DNA of 64,000 nucleotides from Nitrosococcus wardiae. GTDB taxonomy: Bacteria > Pseudomonadota > Gammaproteobacteria > Nitrosococcales > Nitrosococcaceae. A program made the position numbers and the translations under genes. Each line of letters opens with the position of its first letter. Positions within the stretch are counted from its first letter, which is position 1. The notes beneath the pieces are model-generated. The model ran no database searches, was not told the DNA's origin, and was given only the letters and a program-made list of their open reading frames with translations. Below are positions 35,054-43,742 of the stretch, piece after piece. Location: the NCBI RefSeq assembly GCF_004421105.1, contig NZ_CP038033.1, forward strand, positions 1,073,659-1,137,658, in the 5' to 3' direction.

Positions 35054-36916
35054 TCAGCGGATCTGTCCCCGGATCTCACCCGCCGGATGAGCTAAGGTAT
35101 GGACATTGACGTAGGCACCGCCGTTGCCCATGGCAGCCTCGACATCCGCTATGTCGTCCCAAGCACAGGCATTACCGGCATCGGGTGTGGTGAGGGTCCC
35201 TTCTGCTAAAATGCCGTTGACAGTCACCGGGCCACCACTAAAGAGCGTCACGCCAATGGGACCGTTCACGCCCTGGGGCGCACAATGAATATGCGCTGCA
35301 ATCACCTCCTCGATGTTGGCAACGATGAGCTTGAAGGTCAGTTTGGTCGCCGCTTGGTTCACTGTGAAAAGGGCTTGCCCCTGGGCCTGCGTATCCACTG
35401 GCGGGACTTCTTCATCTCCGCTCAAGTGAGCTGAAAAGCGGGCTGGGATTTGGCCCCGGTCCCGAGCGATCTTGAGCACAACACCCGTGTCGCCGAAAGG
35501 CGTGCCGGTCATGTTGGCGAGGACATACAACTCGCCGAAGGCATCCTGGCCAAAGCCGAGCAGCGACAGACCCAGGTTCTCCTGATTAGCCAGCGGGAAC
35601 TCAAAGATTCGGCGATTCTTTTCAAGAGGGAAAAGCCGGCCACTGCCGCTGGGAGAATCGGAAAAATCACCAAATACAGAGGGGAACTTAAAGATTCGGG
35701 GATTCCTTTCCAGGTAGAAAAGTCGGCCACTGCCGCTGGCGGGATCGAACAAGTCCCCGAACACATATCGCCCCCGGAGTGAGGGCAGCTCAATACCACC
35801 ATACACGAAGCCACCGATGACAGCGGTGCCCTCGTCGTGGTCGTATTCGGCGATCGGGTCGATAAGATCAGCAGGCACATCCTCCGGTTGGCATTCAAAG
35901 ACAAAGCCAGAATCATTGCCGTTGGGGTCAAAACAGAACGACCCCTCTTTCAAGCGCCAGCCGTAATTGCCGCCGGCAATGCCCACATCAATTTCTTCGA
36001 TATCATTTTGCCCCACATCCGCAATCCACAGCTCCCCCGTGCGGGAATCGAAGGAAAAGCGGAAGGGATTACGAAAGCCATAGGCGAAAATCTCGTCGAG
36101 AAAACCCGGCTGGCCGACAAAGGGATTATCAGCGGGGATACCGTATTGGCCGTTGGCTGAGTTTGCTCCATCGGGATCGATCCGGATCAAGGTGCCGAGA
36201 ATATTGCTAGGGTCCTGACCGTTGCCTCCAGGCACATGACCTACCCCCTGGTCATCGGCAGCGCCCCCGTCACCGAGCGAAATATAGAGCTTCCCGTCCA
36301 TTCCAAAGTTCAGGGCACCGGCGTCGTGGTTAAATTGAGGTTCATCAATACGAAGCAATTCCCGAGCCGTGGTGGGATCGACGACCGAATTTGGCTCGCA
36401 GGGCTCAGGGATTTGCCATTCAAGTACCACGCTCTGGTGATTGGCTGTCTCCCCTGGGGGTAGGGTGGAGAAATCCGCCGGACCATCCACCGGCTCTGAG
36501 GTATAGGTGTAGAGAAGACCGTTATCTGCAAATTCGGGATGGAAGGCCACGCCTAGAAAACCCCGCTCATCAAAGGTACCTGGACCCGCCACGCCGAGAG
36601 AGACTAATCGATCGCTAACATCGAGCAACACGCGCTTGTCGCCTGTTGTCACCTGGATCGCCCAGAGAATCCCGTCTTGGTCCGTGACCACGAGACGGTT
36701 TTGCAGGTTGGCGCAGCCTGGTACCGCCATTCCCCAATTAGGGGCCGTCAGACCCTCGGCCACCGCTTCGAGTGCGATGGGGACACGGCCTTCTGGGATT
36801 GACCTGGGAATGGGATTTTCAAGCGGCTCGTTGCCATGGGCAGGAGCGGAGACGAGGCTTGTCAGCAAAGTTGCAAGCATCGCGCCCCCCCCTAGGTGCA
36901 TTATCTTATTCATCAT
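35054..36916 (-). CDS. PQQ-type sugar dehydrogenase fused to a CHRD domain
   Basis: This 620-residue exported protein has a signal peptide (MLATLLTSLVSAPAHG), then a six-bladed glucose/sorbosone-dehydrogenase propeller: RGFLGVAFHPEF, FNHDAGALNFGMDGKLYISLGDGGAADDQG and YGFRNPFRFSFDSRTGELWIADVGQNDIEEI. The C-terminal CHRD domain is FSAHLSGDEEVPP...AAHIHCAPQGVNGPIGVTLFSG...NVHTLAHPAGEIRGQI. The propeller family uses PQQ or PQQ-like cofactors to oxidise sugars; CHRD is a beta-sandwich of poorly known role. A 29-residue tandem duplication lies in the propeller (35588-35761). AAGGAGG precedes the start. It is divergent from the di-haem cytochrome gene, a plausible electron acceptor. Confidence 0.88.
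   Translation of the reverse strand: MMNKIMHLGGGAMLATLLTSLVSAPAHGNEPLENPIPRSIPEGRVPIALEAVAEGLTAPNWGMAVPGCANLQNRLVVTDQDGILWAIQVTTGDKRVLLDVSDRLVSLGVAGPGTFDERGFLGVAFHPEFADNGLLYTYTSEPVDGPADFSTLPPGETANHQSVVLEWQIPEPCEPNSVVDPTTARELLRIDEPQFNHDAGALNFGMDGKLYISLGDGGAADDQGVGHVPGGNGQDPSNILGTLIRIDPDGANSANGQYGIPADNPFVGQPGFLDEIFAYGFRNPFRFSFDSRTGELWIADVGQNDIEEIDVGIAGGNYGWRLKEGSFCFDPNGNDSGFVFECQPEDVPADLIDPIAEYDHDEGTAVIGGFVYGGIELPSLRGRYVFGDLFDPASGSGRLFYLERNPRIFKFPSVFGDFSDSPSGSGRLFPLEKNRRIFEFPLANQENLGLSLLGFGQDAFGELYVLANMTGTPFGDTGVVLKIARDRGQIPARFSAHLSGDEEVPPVDTQAQGQALFTVNQAATKLTFKLIVANIEEVIAAHIHCAPQGVNGPIGVTLFSGGPVTVNGILAEGTLTTPDAGNACAWDDIADVEAAMGNGGAYVNVHTLAHPAGEIRGQIR
35588..35761 (-). repeat. 87-bp tandem duplication inside the sugar dehydrogenase gene
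   Basis: Two adjacent in-frame units encode FGDLFDPASGSGRLFYLERNP.. and FGDFSDSPSGSGRLFPLEKNR.., 29 residues each and both ending RIF(K/E)FP. Divergence between the units shows the duplication is not brand new. It adds one extra strand-turn module to a propeller loop. Confidence 0.85.
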
Positions 36917-36974
36917 CCTGCCTCCTTGTAAGGTCGCGCAAGTTCGGTAAGGCCAGAACTCGCAGCCAGCTTGT

Positions 36975-37002
36975 CATCACTATGATTAACAGTGTAGTGA
37001 TG
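36975..37002. promoter_or_regulatory. Operator-like dyad in the divergent intergenic region
   Basis: CATCACTA and TAGTGATG are perfect 8-bp inverted repeats with a 12-bp centre, about 60 bp upstream of the sugar dehydrogenase start. A second dyad (37126-37147) lies on the cytochrome side. Confidence 0.4.
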
Positions 37003-37125
37003 GCGTAGAGGCCTTTCCCAAAAAAATTGTTACTCGAAATCGATGCATTGACATACTTAACTTACCTATTGTGATTGGATGATTTATTACACCTTCTCAA
37101 GTTAAGGCTCACCATTTGAAATAAA

Positions 37126-37147
37126 GTGTCCACGATTATCAGGACAC
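37126..37147. promoter_or_regulatory. Inverted repeat GTGTCC-N10-GGACAC upstream of the cytochrome gene
   Basis: A perfect 6-bp dyad 26 bp before the cytochrome start codon, in the position of a repressor or activator site. No regulator gene is adjacent. Confidence 0.4.
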
Positions 37148-37173
37148 CTCAATCTTAGTTCAGGAGTCTCGCC

Positions 37174-39261
37174 ATGAAATTGTTGCGAAGAGCACCACCC
37201 CGATGGATCTACGCGACCCTCCTATTGGGATGGTTCGGGTCCTTTGCCTCATCGGCCAATGATGGGCCGTTGTTTGCCACCTACGAGGAGTACGCTCAGG
37301 CCTTCACTGAAGGCGATCCCATCGAGCGCTCCGGCATGGACACCTGGTTTCTGTGGACCGCCGGCAATCAGGCGTTTTGGGGTCGGGGGCTCCCCCTCGC
37401 CACGCGCGGCGAGGTGGACTTGCTCCGGCTGCTCGACGCCCGCGTTTTCTCGCGCGAGGAGCGCTTTGAAGTGTTGGGAACGATAAATGATCCCAGTTGT
37501 GTGGCCCCCACTCAGTCCGGCGAGCATGGCTTCCTGCTGGACGATTGCAGGGAGCCGCAGACCTCTGAGGAGAAGCAGATCTTCGGTGAGCCCACCGGCA
37601 TTGTGGGTCTGCGCAAGTTCCCGAACCCGGACTTCGACCCCGACTACTGGGCCGCGGCCGGCGGTGCGGAGAAGTATCTCTCGCAGACCCAGGAGACCTT
37701 CGATCAAGATCTGGAGCCACCCTACCTGATCGGCATGTCATGCGCCGTTTGCCACGCGTCCTTCGACCCGCTCAACCCGTCGAGGGACCCGGCCGATCCG
37801 AACTGGGAGAACTTGGCGCCAGCCTTTGGCAACCGGTTCCTGAATTAGGCATCGATACTCCTCGCCAAGGCCTCGCGGGACGAATTTCGCTGGCACGTCC
37901 GCGAGACCCAGCCGCCAGGGACGTTTGACTTCTCGCGAATCCCCAACGATTTCATCAACAACCCCGCCACTGTCAATACTATTGTTGGTTTATCGGCGCG
38001 ATTGGAGATCCGGGCTGCTGAGGAGATTAGTGATACGCAGGCCAGGTTCATCTTGAATCACATGATGGAGCCAAGCCAGGAGCAATTGATTATAGAGCCG
38101 GGAGAACCGCCCAAAATCTTGACCATTCTGAATCTTATCGACGGGCGTGCCTCGATGGGCCTCCCCCTCAATAGCTTGCGGGGTTACATCAATATGGGGG
38201 GGATTGTCCCCTTGCAGTTCCTGCGTAGCCTCCCCAGCGGGGCAAATAATTATCAACAGATACCGATCGGACTGGAAGAGGCGCAGACCAATTCCCATGG
38301 ACTCTGGCAAGCGATGGAACAGCGCCTGTCGGCCTTGAAGGCATTCTTGACCAGCTTGGAGTCGACGCCCCTCAGTCAAGCCCCCGGCGGCGCGGAATAC
38401 CTCCGGGATCCCCCGCAACTCGTCGAGCGAGGCAAGATCATCTTTGCCCGCCACTGTGCCCAATGCCACTCCAGTAAACACCCGGACCCGTCTATCACGG
38501 ATCCCGAGCAGTTGCGTCTGGCGTATGAGGAACTGGTTCTATCGCCCGATTTTCTGGAGGACAACTTCCTCTCCGATGATTGGCGTTATCCCATCACGGA
38601 GATCCAGACCAACGCCGCCCGTGCCCTGGTGCCCAACACGACCGAAGGCCATATCTTCGAAGAGTTCTCGTCGGAGAGCTACAAGCAATTACCTTCGGCG
38701 GGTACATTGGAAGGGCTCTTTAACCCCCTAAGACCTTGGAACAGGATCAGCTTTGACTTACCCGCTGGTGGGCGCGGTTACTACCGTACCCCCAGCCTGA
38801 TCTCCATGTGGGCTACGGCCCCCTATTTGCATAACGATTCCCTGGGTAGGCCTAACCAGGACCCCAGCGTTGGTGGTCGCATGGAGGCTTTCTACGAGGG
38901 AGTCTGGAAGCTACTGTGGCCCAAGGCGCGACAGGGTATTCGCTCAATCAAACGGACCCAGACAGCTAGCGTGTTGACCGACTCCCTTGGCAACCCCGTG
39001 ATGGTCCCACGCCCCCAGGGCAACGCCAGCCCACTTATTGTTCCGGCCCGGACACCGGTCAACTTGTTCGCCAACCTGCACCCCCTCGACCTGCGGGAGG
39101 TGGTCGCCGCTTATGCGCAAAGCGGTATTCGAGCCGCCTTGTTTAAGGCCCTGGAGTTGAACCGGGGCCCCGACTTCATTGAGGACCGCGGCCACTACTA
39201 TGGCACGGATCTGTCTAATTGGGACAAGTGGGCCCTAATCACCTTTCTTAAACGGCTATAA
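37174..39261 (+). pseudogene. Di-haem c-type cytochrome with in-frame amber codon
   Basis: One frame runs 695 codons from MKLLRRAPPRWIYATLLLGWFG (signal peptide) to the stop at 39261, except for a single TAG at 37846-37848 (GNRFLN*ASILLAKASRDEF). Before it lies the first haem site CAVCH; the second, HCAQCH, lies at about 38450. The C-terminal part ends DLSNWDKWALITFLKRL. It resembles exported cytochromes that accept electrons from periplasmic dehydrogenases. Without readthrough only the first 224 residues would be made. An internal ATG at 38002 could start the second part but would lack a signal peptide. The divergent neighbour is a PQQ-type dehydrogenase. Confidence 0.85.
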
Positions 39262-39301
39262 GGCCGATGATAATGGGGGGTGGCCGGGAAAAGGAGAGCG
39301 C

Positions 39302-39324
39302 GGCGGGGGGTGCCGCCCCCCGCC
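39302..39324 (+). terminator. GC-rich hairpin after the cytochrome gene
   Basis: GGCGGGGGG and CCCCCCGCC form a perfect 9-bp stem around TGCCG, 40 bp after the stop. The T-run that follows is weak (TATTGATTTGTTTT), so termination efficiency is uncertain. Confidence 0.5.
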
Positions 39325-39392
39325 TATTGATTTGTTTTATAAAACTACGTCGCTTCATCATCTTAGAAATCGATTTCGATTGGGATCTATCC

Positions 39393-39887
39393 TTATAGCC
39401 CGATTCCAACTCCTATTCCAAAATGAAAGCCTGTTCTACCACCGCCTCCCGCTTCTTGCTCGCGGGGCCATAAATGAATCTGCTCCGGTCGCAAAACCGG
39501 ATAAGTATATTCCATTTCGCCAATCCTTCCTGTGGTGGTGTGGGTGAGACTGCCCACCACCGTCATCTCTCGCCCCGGTGAATAATCGATCGGCTCCAAG
39601 AAAGAGTCGCTTTGGAGAATGAAGCGGCCCAGAGGTTGAGCCTGGGTTTTGGGCTCTAGGTTGGCTGAAAGCGGGTAGGCCAGCACTTCCAGCATGGTCC
39701 TTTCCTCCAGATTCTTATGATTAACGATAAGGCCACCCCAGACCACCCTTTGCCCCTGGTAAGCATCAAAGTGGGCGGCCACTTCAGCGGGGGCAAGGTC
39801 TTGGGCGGCGCCAGCCGTCTCCAACTTAGGTGCGGTGGCACAGGAACTCAGCCCTAACGCGGCAATCACTAGAAAAAAAAGTCTCAC
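39393..39887 (-). CDS. Slp-family outer-membrane lipoprotein (copy 1)
   Basis: This 164-residue protein has a lipobox LSSC near residue 16 and a Slp/YeaY domain: AAHFDAYQGQRVVWGGLIVNHKNLEERTMLEVLAYPL, RFILQSDSFLEPIDYSPGREMTVVG and YPVLRPEQIHLWPR. E. coli Slp is a starvation- and acid-inducible outer-membrane lipoprotein. It is followed upstream by a second copy on the same strand (22-bp gap), then by an M48 protease lipoprotein. The C-terminus is glycine-rich. Confidence 0.9.
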   Translation of the reverse strand: MRLFFLVIAALGLSSCATAPKLETAGAAQDLAPAEVAAHFDAYQGQRVVWGGLIVNHKNLEERTMLEVLAYPLSANLEPKTQAQPLGRFILQSDSFLEPIDYSPGREMTVVGSLTHTTTGRIGEMEYTYPVLRPEQIHLWPREQEAGGGGRTGFHFGIGVGIGL

Positions 39888-39908
39888 AAGGGGCCTCCTA
39901 CTGCTTTC

Positions 39909-40472
39909 TTACCAATAATAAGGCCGCCGCCAAGGGTAAAGCCAGGGATCGTAGAAAAAGGGACTGAAACGATAGTAGGGCCAAGAGTAAAACCATGGGT
40001 CGTAGAAGAAGGGATCCGGATAGGCATATTGCACGATCTCTCTAGGCCACAAGTAATCACGATCCACATGGACCACGGGGTAGCGGTAGTTGAACGCGCC
40101 AATCTCACCTGTTTCAGCACCGGTTACTTCTCCCAGGACGGTGATAAGGCGCCCGCTGGTGTAAATCGCCGGATCAATAAACTCCCGGAAGACGGCCAGA
40201 AAGCGCCCCGGACTCTCATCGATGGCCCTCGGCCTTCCCTCATTGTTGAGAGGTTTGCCGACGATTTCAATAATCGTGCGCGCTTCAAGATTTTTGATTT
40301 CCTGGATAACGCCACCCCATCGCACTCTTTGCCCTTGAAAATCATCGATATTGGCGCGCACGGTCTCAATGCTCGGGTTAACAGGCAATTCTTCCTGAAT
40401 GGCCTTGGGCATTTGGGCGCACGCGGACACTAACATCCCGAGGATGAAAATGGGGTAGCTCTGTTTCTTCAT
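39909..40472 (-). CDS. Slp-family outer-membrane lipoprotein (copy 2)
   Basis: This 187-residue protein has lipobox VSAC and the Slp core (NIDDFQGQRVRWGGVIQEIKNLEARTIIEIVGKPL; YPVVHVDRDYLWPRE). It ends in an unusual tail of about 35 residues made almost only of Tyr, Phe, Trp, Pro and Asp (two DPFFYDPWFYSWPYY-like repeats). AGGGAGAGG precedes the ATG. The tail is absent from copy 1 and may be surface-exposed or membrane-inserting. Copies 1 and 2 arose by duplication and have since diverged. Confidence 0.9.
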   Translation of the reverse strand: MKKQSYPIFILGMLVSACAQMPKAIQEELPVNPSIETVRANIDDFQGQRVRWGGVIQEIKNLEARTIIEIVGKPLNNEGRPRAIDESPGRFLAVFREFIDPAIYTSGRLITVLGEVTGAETGEIGAFNYRYPVVHVDRDYLWPREIVQYAYPDPFFYDPWFYSWPYYRFSPFFYDPWLYPWRRPYYW

Positions 40473-40505
40473 CGGTCCTCTCCCTTTAAATTACTTGGCC
40501 CCATT

Positions 40506-41966
40506 TCAGTCCACGTCGGCCACCCGGCCGCGCACCCGTTTGAGCAGCGTACCTTGCGAAATCACGGCATCCGTATTCTGCACCTGATTGATCAATGCCA
40601 GTTGTTCAAGCGAGATATCCGATGCAGAGCGGCTGTGGAATTGTGCCAAGCTCATTGCCTCCGGCAGTCGAACGATTTCAATCACGGGCGGTTTAATGTT
40701 CAGTATTGAAGCTTCGGTGATTGGCGCAAAACTCGTGATGAGGTTTTGGAAGAGGCGCTGATATTCTGCAAACAGCTGCGCCGGCGTATACCCCAGCAAT
40801 TGATAGGTTCGCCCGCCATACTCAAAGAACGCCACATAACCGCCAACCGTCTCTTGCTGGCCTTGCGCTTGAAAGCGCGCAATCAGGGCTGGAAGGCCGT
40901 TGATGTCCTCGCGCGCGCCGCGCTCTGTCTGTACGCCCTCTTGCGAAGCGAAGCGCTGCAGCGCCTCGGCCGCGCTGTCGGTACCGGCCAGGGTGAGTTG
41001 AAACGCGGCATTTTGCGCACTATTCACGCCCACCACGGCCTGTGCCATATTCTGGCGCTGCCAGCCCTCGGGTACGGCGAGCTGGAATGCAAGCCCCGGG
41101 TGGTAGAATGTGTTGCCGCGGAAGAAGCCGTTGCGCGGGTTGGGGCCATAGGGAAGACCATCAATCATGTTCAGAAATTCAGCGCGCCCGACCGTCGCAT
41201 CAAAGGGGTTTTCCGGCAGTTGGCGTAGCCGTGCCTCAACGGCTTCGACGCGTTCCTCGGGTGCCGGGTGTGTGGCCAGCCAGCTCGGCACCGGACTTTG
41301 TCCTGCAAGTTCACCGGCGCGCTGTAGTGAAGCGAATATGTCGGCCATCTCGGCGACGTCGTAGCCCTCCGCCCGGGCGTAGCGAAAACCGAGTGTATCG
41401 GCCTGACGTTCCGCATCGCGGCCATATTTCAGAAATAGCAGATTCAAGCCCAGCCCGGCGATGTCTCCCAACAGTTGGATCTCGGGCATAATGATAGCGC
41501 CAAGACCAAGCCCCAGCTGAGCCAGTTGCGCGCGACTAAGTTGCGTCACCGAATGGCGCGCTGTGACATGGCCGATCTCATGGCCGAGCACCGCCACCAG
41601 TTCGGCCTCACTATCCATCAATGTCAGCATGCCGCGTGTCACAAAAATAAAGCCGCCGGGCAAGGCAAACGCATTGGGCGTGGGATCGTCGACCACGGCA
41701 AACGCCCAGGGCAAATGGGGCCGCTCGGAGTCCGCGGCCAACTGCTGGCCAAGCCGGTCGACATAGGCCTGTAGTTCATCATCTTCCACCAGGGCCATGG
41801 TCTGCCGGATCTGCTCCGCGCCTTGTCGGCCGAGTTGGATCTCCTGCGCCTCGGAGATCAGCACCAACTGGCGCTCGCCCGTGACGGGGTTCACGGCGCA
41901 GGCGGTGGCAACACAAAGACAGAGCACGAGCGCGCCCACCTGCCGCAGCAAGTATTTCGTTTCCAT
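40506..41966 (-). CDS. M48-family metalloprotease lipoprotein
   Basis: This 486-residue exported protein has a lipoprotein-like signal (LVLCLCVATAC) followed by AVNPVTGERQLVLISEAQEIQLGRQGAEQI, then the zinc-protease core VLGHEIGHVTARHSV (HEIGH) with the third ligand in RDAERQADTLGFRYA. The C-terminal half holds a domain (LPYGPNPRNGFFRGNTFYHPGLAFQLAVPEGW) typical of BepA/LoiP-like M48 proteins. It probably checks or degrades outer-membrane proteins. It lies upstream of and in line with the two Slp genes (33-bp gap), suggesting one envelope-stress operon. Confidence 0.93.
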   Translation of the reverse strand: METKYLLRQVGALVLCLCVATACAVNPVTGERQLVLISEAQEIQLGRQGAEQIRQTMALVEDDELQAYVDRLGQQLAADSERPHLPWAFAVVDDPTPNAFALPGGFIFVTRGMLTLMDSEAELVAVLGHEIGHVTARHSVTQLSRAQLAQLGLGLGAIIMPEIQLLGDIAGLGLNLLFLKYGRDAERQADTLGFRYARAEGYDVAEMADIFASLQRAGELAGQSPVPSWLATHPAPEERVEAVEARLRQLPENPFDATVGRAEFLNMIDGLPYGPNPRNGFFRGNTFYHPGLAFQLAVPEGWQRQNMAQAVVGVNSAQNAAFQLTLAGTDSAAEALQRFASQEGVQTERGAREDINGLPALIARFQAQGQQETVGGYVAFFEYGGRTYQLLGYTPAQLFAEYQRLFQNLITSFAPITEASILNIKPPVIEIVRLPEAMSLAQFHSRSASDISLEQLALINQVQNTDAVISQGTLLKRVRGRVADVD

Positions 41967-42192
41967 ACAACACTCATACTAGTTTCCTGGCAATCCGCTA
42001 GGACCGACAGGAGGTTGCTTTCTCTTACTATAAAGTGTAGATAACCGTTGCGGAATGCTCTAATTTCGCGCCAGTGAATTGCCCCTTTCACCCGCGCCCA
42101 TAGCGCCTCCTGCATCCTCTCCGGGGGGACAACGCCCCCTGCCCGAACGCCTTCTCTAGACCGCCTGGAGGGCAAAGCCCATTGAAGTTCTT

Positions 42193-42284
42193 ATACCAAT
42201 TTAACAAAAGAATGCAATTTATTAAGGTTGTAAGTGTTTGTTTAAATTAGACCTATACAGTGCAAAATTACATCAAATTGGTAT
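42193..42284 (-). mobile_element. MITE copy B (92 bp)
   Basis: The same terminal inverted repeats as copy A (ATACCAATTT..AAATTGGTAT) are present, and the reverse complement of the interior matches copy A closely, including TAAATTGCATTCTTTTG and AAACAAACACTTACAACC. It lies between the M48 protease gene and a lipoprotein gene and supplies the GTG that opens the longest frame of the latter (42260). Confidence 0.88.
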
Positions 42285-43090
42285 TATCCTCTTCTCTATT
42301 TTTATTTTTAATATCTCCGCTTAAGGCAGGGTCTGCAAAAGGCTGCAACGGAGAGGAGAAAGGCATCATAAAGCAATTTAAGCTGCTACGCGCCTTGGGG
42401 GTCATGCTGCTTGTCGCCGGCTGTGCGACGATGGCCGATCTGGAGCCGACAGCTGATCTGCAGCCGGCTCCGGCGGCGAATGAGATGGCACGCCTAGAGG
42501 AGGCTGCCGTCGACCGGGTAAAGGGGGTCTGCATCATCGCCCAGGCTCATCAATGGCCCGGTCCGCAACCCATCCGAAACGAAGTAACACCCGTGCGAGT
42601 GGTCATCGACCACCACAGCAAGATGCCGCTGCGCCTGAGCTACAACGAGTTCGCCCTGGTCGCCGCCGACGGCATGCGTTACGCCGCCCTGCCACTATAC
42701 CAAATCGAGGGATCAGTGCTGGAGTTTGTACTTGTCGACGACTACACTCCGATTGCCAACCCGGACTTCATCTACGACAGCTTTACGGTCGCTCCGCTCT
42801 ACGGCCCTATCTATCCTACCCTGACAACCTATCCCAGTGTGTTCGCGTACGACCCTTTCTACTATGATAGCTACAGCACCTATTGGGTCGCCATCCCCTT
42901 GCCGACCGCAGAGATGTTTGAACGGGCACTGCCCGAGGGTGTACTAGAGGCCGGGGGTCACCTGGAAGGCTATCTTTATTTCGAGCGCGTACCGGACGAG
43001 CAGTCGCGCGTGACATTCCGGGCTGATCTGGTTAACGCGAAAAATAATCATTTTTTCGGCGAGGTGCGGATTCCATTCCTTGTGCAGTAA
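42260..43090 (+). CDS. Lipoprotein of unknown function (start uncertain)
   Basis: The frame is open from a GTG inside the MITE, but the likely mature gene begins later. GGAGAGGAGAAAGG precedes ATC-ATA-AAG-CAA (about 42366-42371), and the sequence KQFKLLRALGVMLLVAGC reads as a standard lipoprotein signal (lipobox LVAGC). No ATG, GTG or TTG stands at that point, so translation may use a rare ATA/ATC start or the later TTG. The mature protein has no recognised domain. It has VRVVIDHHSKMPLRLSYNEFALVAADGMRYAALP and a Tyr/Pro-rich stretch FAYDPFYYDSYSTYWVAIPLP, like the tail of Slp copy 2. Confidence 0.65.
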   Translation: MQNYIKLVLSSSLFLFLISPLKAGSAKGCNGEEKGIIKQFKLLRALGVMLLVAGCATMADLEPTADLQPAPAANEMARLEEAAVDRVKGVCIIAQAHQWPGPQPIRNEVTPVRVVIDHHSKMPLRLSYNEFALVAADGMRYAALPLYQIEGSVLEFVLVDDYTPIANPDFIYDSFTVAPLYGPIYPTLTTYPSVFAYDPFYYDSYSTYWVAIPLPTAEMFERALPEGVLEAGGHLEGYLYFERVPDEQSRVTFRADLVNAKNNHFFGEVRIPFLVQ

Positions 43091-43108
43091 TGTCTCCGCA
43101 GAAATGAT

Positions 43109-43243
43109 TTAATTCTTCAGCTCCAATGGATTGAAATTCGTTTCATGGTCGTAAACGTCGGCCCCCTCAGTACGCTTCAAGTAATTGACCACTAGATAAG
43201 TGAGGGGAGTTGCTATTATCTCGTAGGCGGATTTCACGACCCA
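43109..43243 (-). pseudogene. yhhQ: yhhQ 3' fragment (last 44 codons), separated by the IS element
   Basis: The minus-strand frame reads VVKSAYEIIATPLTYLVVNYLKRTEGADVYDHETNFNPLELKN and stop TAA (43109-43111). This is the conserved C-terminal end of the YhhQ/VUT queuosine-precursor transporter. Joined to the 5' part at 44912 it continues in frame (ILIQ-WVVKSAYE). It has no start of its own. Confidence 0.9.
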
Positions 43244-43319
43244 TAAATTACACCGCGCGGGGACTGCCGACTTTAGGCGGCAGAGGAAGCGCGGCCCTAC
43301 GTTTGGTTGTTGCTAGTAT

Positions 43320-43742
43320 ATGTCTGCCGGGCGCATAATTAACGGCATGTCTCGTTACGCCAAGAATTCTGGGGCGGTTTTCGCTCTCAAATATCACTTG
43401 GTCTGGTGCCCCAAATACCGTCGCAGCGTGTTGGTTGATGGCATCGCTAAACGTCTTGATCAGTTGATACGCGAAGTCGCAAACGAATTTGAAATGACAG
43501 TGCATGCGATGGAGATCATGCCGGACCACGTACACCTGTTCGTCGAATCCGACCCTCGCTGGTGCGTTGCCGAGATAGTCAATCGCTTTAAGGGTCGAAG
43601 CAGTCGTATCTTGCGTTCCGAATTTCCAGTTTTGCGTAGCCGTTTGCCGACCCTCTGGAGTCGCAGTTACTACGCTGGCACGGTGGGCCACGTGTCCGAA
43701 GAGACCGTTCGCCGCTACATTGAAAACCAAACGGGAAAGTAG
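43320..43742 (+). CDS. tnpA: IS200/IS605 transposase TnpA (Y1 HUH)
   Basis: This 140-residue single-strand DNA transposase has the HUH motif in MPDHVHLFVES and the catalytic tyrosine region in SYYAGTVGHVSEETVRRYIENQ. KYHLVWCPKYRRSVL is the usual N-terminal signature. It cuts and joins single-stranded ends during replication (peel-and-paste). The start is ATG 43320; a second ATG at 43347 is possible. It stops directly before the tnpB TTG. The length is normal and no defects are seen. Confidence 0.95.
   Translation: MSAGRIINGMSRYAKNSGAVFALKYHLVWCPKYRRSVLVDGIAKRLDQLIREVANEFEMTVHAMEIMPDHVHLFVESDPRWCVAEIVNRFKGRSSRILRSEFPVLRSRLPTLWSRSYYAGTVGHVSEETVRRYIENQTGK

Noticed and set aside
37846-37848. TAG as a recoded amino acid (pyrrolysine) codon
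   Set aside because: No pyl genes are visible and the protein family has no such residue; a nonsense mutation or sequencing error is simpler.
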